13,625 bases of DNA from Desulfobulbaceae bacterium UBA2775 (GTDB lineage Bacteria > Desulfobacterota > Desulfobulbia > Desulfobulbales > Desulfocapsaceae): NCBI GenBank assembly GCA_002352445.1, contig DEIL01000253.1, positions 1 to 13,625 of the forward strand, given 5' to 3'. Every line of letters begins with the position of its first letter. Position 1 is the first letter of the stretch. The notes beneath the pieces are model-generated. The model saw nothing but the letters and a program-made list of their open reading frames with translations, was not told the DNA's origin and made no database searches. Positions 13,416 to 13,625 of the stretch are shown piece by piece. Made by a program: the position numbers and the translations under genes.

Positions 13416-13458
13416 TAAGAACTCCGTATAGTATCAGCCTTTGATAACTCCAGGACTG

Positions 13459-13625
13459 CTAAAAATAATCAAGAATTGAAATGTCTGAAACCCTGGAACT
13501 TATATTAAGTGCCGCACGAAAAGCCGTTTCCTGTTTTAATATGTCGTTAAACACCTCAATCATATCCGCGTCCTGATATCTTGAAAGTATCTGTTCCAGA
13601 TCGATTCTTGCATCCTGCTGGTGCA
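13459..13625 (-). CDS. flgL: Flagellar hook-associated protein 3 FlgL, C-terminal end (partial)
   Basis: Only the last 54 residues are inside the window; the rest lies beyond the right edge. The frame reads HQQDARIDLEQILSRYQDAD, then IEVFNDILKQETAFRAAL and finally ISILDYF before a TAG at 13461-13459. The D0-helix pattern with QDAD, QET and an ending in hydrophobic-Leu-Asp-Tyr-Phe is typical of FlgL, which joins hook and filament. Flagellin would end differently (usually LLG). It is 43 bases upstream of csrA in the same direction, so they probably share a transcript; a flgL-csrA-fliW order is common in FliW-containing bacteria. Confidence 0.82.
   Translation of the reverse strand, partial: HQQDARIDLEQILSRYQDADMIEVFNDILKQETAFRAALNISSRVSDISILDYF

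Overview
The window looks like a chromosomal core region of a motile Gram-negative bacterium, most plausibly a Desulfobacterota (Deltaproteobacteria) member of the Desulfobulbales type. This placement is inferred from gene order and protein flavour: tig-clpP-clpX-lon on one side and a csrA-fliW-flagellin-flaG-fliD-fliS cluster on the other. No search was run. No insertion sequence, phage gene or CRISPR array was seen.

Left part (1-6555, + strand) is a protein quality-control block. It holds trigger factor (264-1616), ClpP (1835-2437), ClpX (2439-3710, one base after clpP) and Lon (3991-6327), followed by tRNA-Val(TAC) and tRNA-Asp(GTC), both with encoded CCA. Trigger factor folds nascent chains, ClpXP degrades tagged or regulatory proteins, and Lon degrades misfolded and regulatory ones. 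The three gaps between these genes (tig-clpP, clpX-lon and the region before tig) carry hairpins, palindromes and degenerate direct repeats. A near-perfect 21-base-arm hairpin at 6560-6607 separates this block from the convergent flagellar block.

Right part (6622-13625, - strand, read right to left) is a late flagellar block: the 3' end of flgL (partial), csrA, fliW, flagellin fliC, flaG, fliD, fliS and a FliT/FlgN-type chaperone, closed by an intrinsic terminator at 8812-8840. A second small group follows: a PilZ c-di-GMP receptor, a FliK-like protein and a free-standing FlhB C-terminal-domain protein. Together these make the filament, cap, junction and export chaperones, plus a probable export-specificity pair.

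The most striking signal is in the flagellin leader. Two short hairpins each show an ANGGAN hexaloop, the textbook CsrA target. One of them contains the fliC Shine-Dalgarno sequence, and csrA and fliW are encoded just upstream. This predicts a FliW-CsrA-flagellin homeostatic switch like that of Bacillus subtilis hag. Between fliC and flaG, a strong 16-bp hairpin competes with a second hairpin next to the flaG ribosome binding site. A short intergenic repeat family links the region before tig with the flaG-fliD gap.
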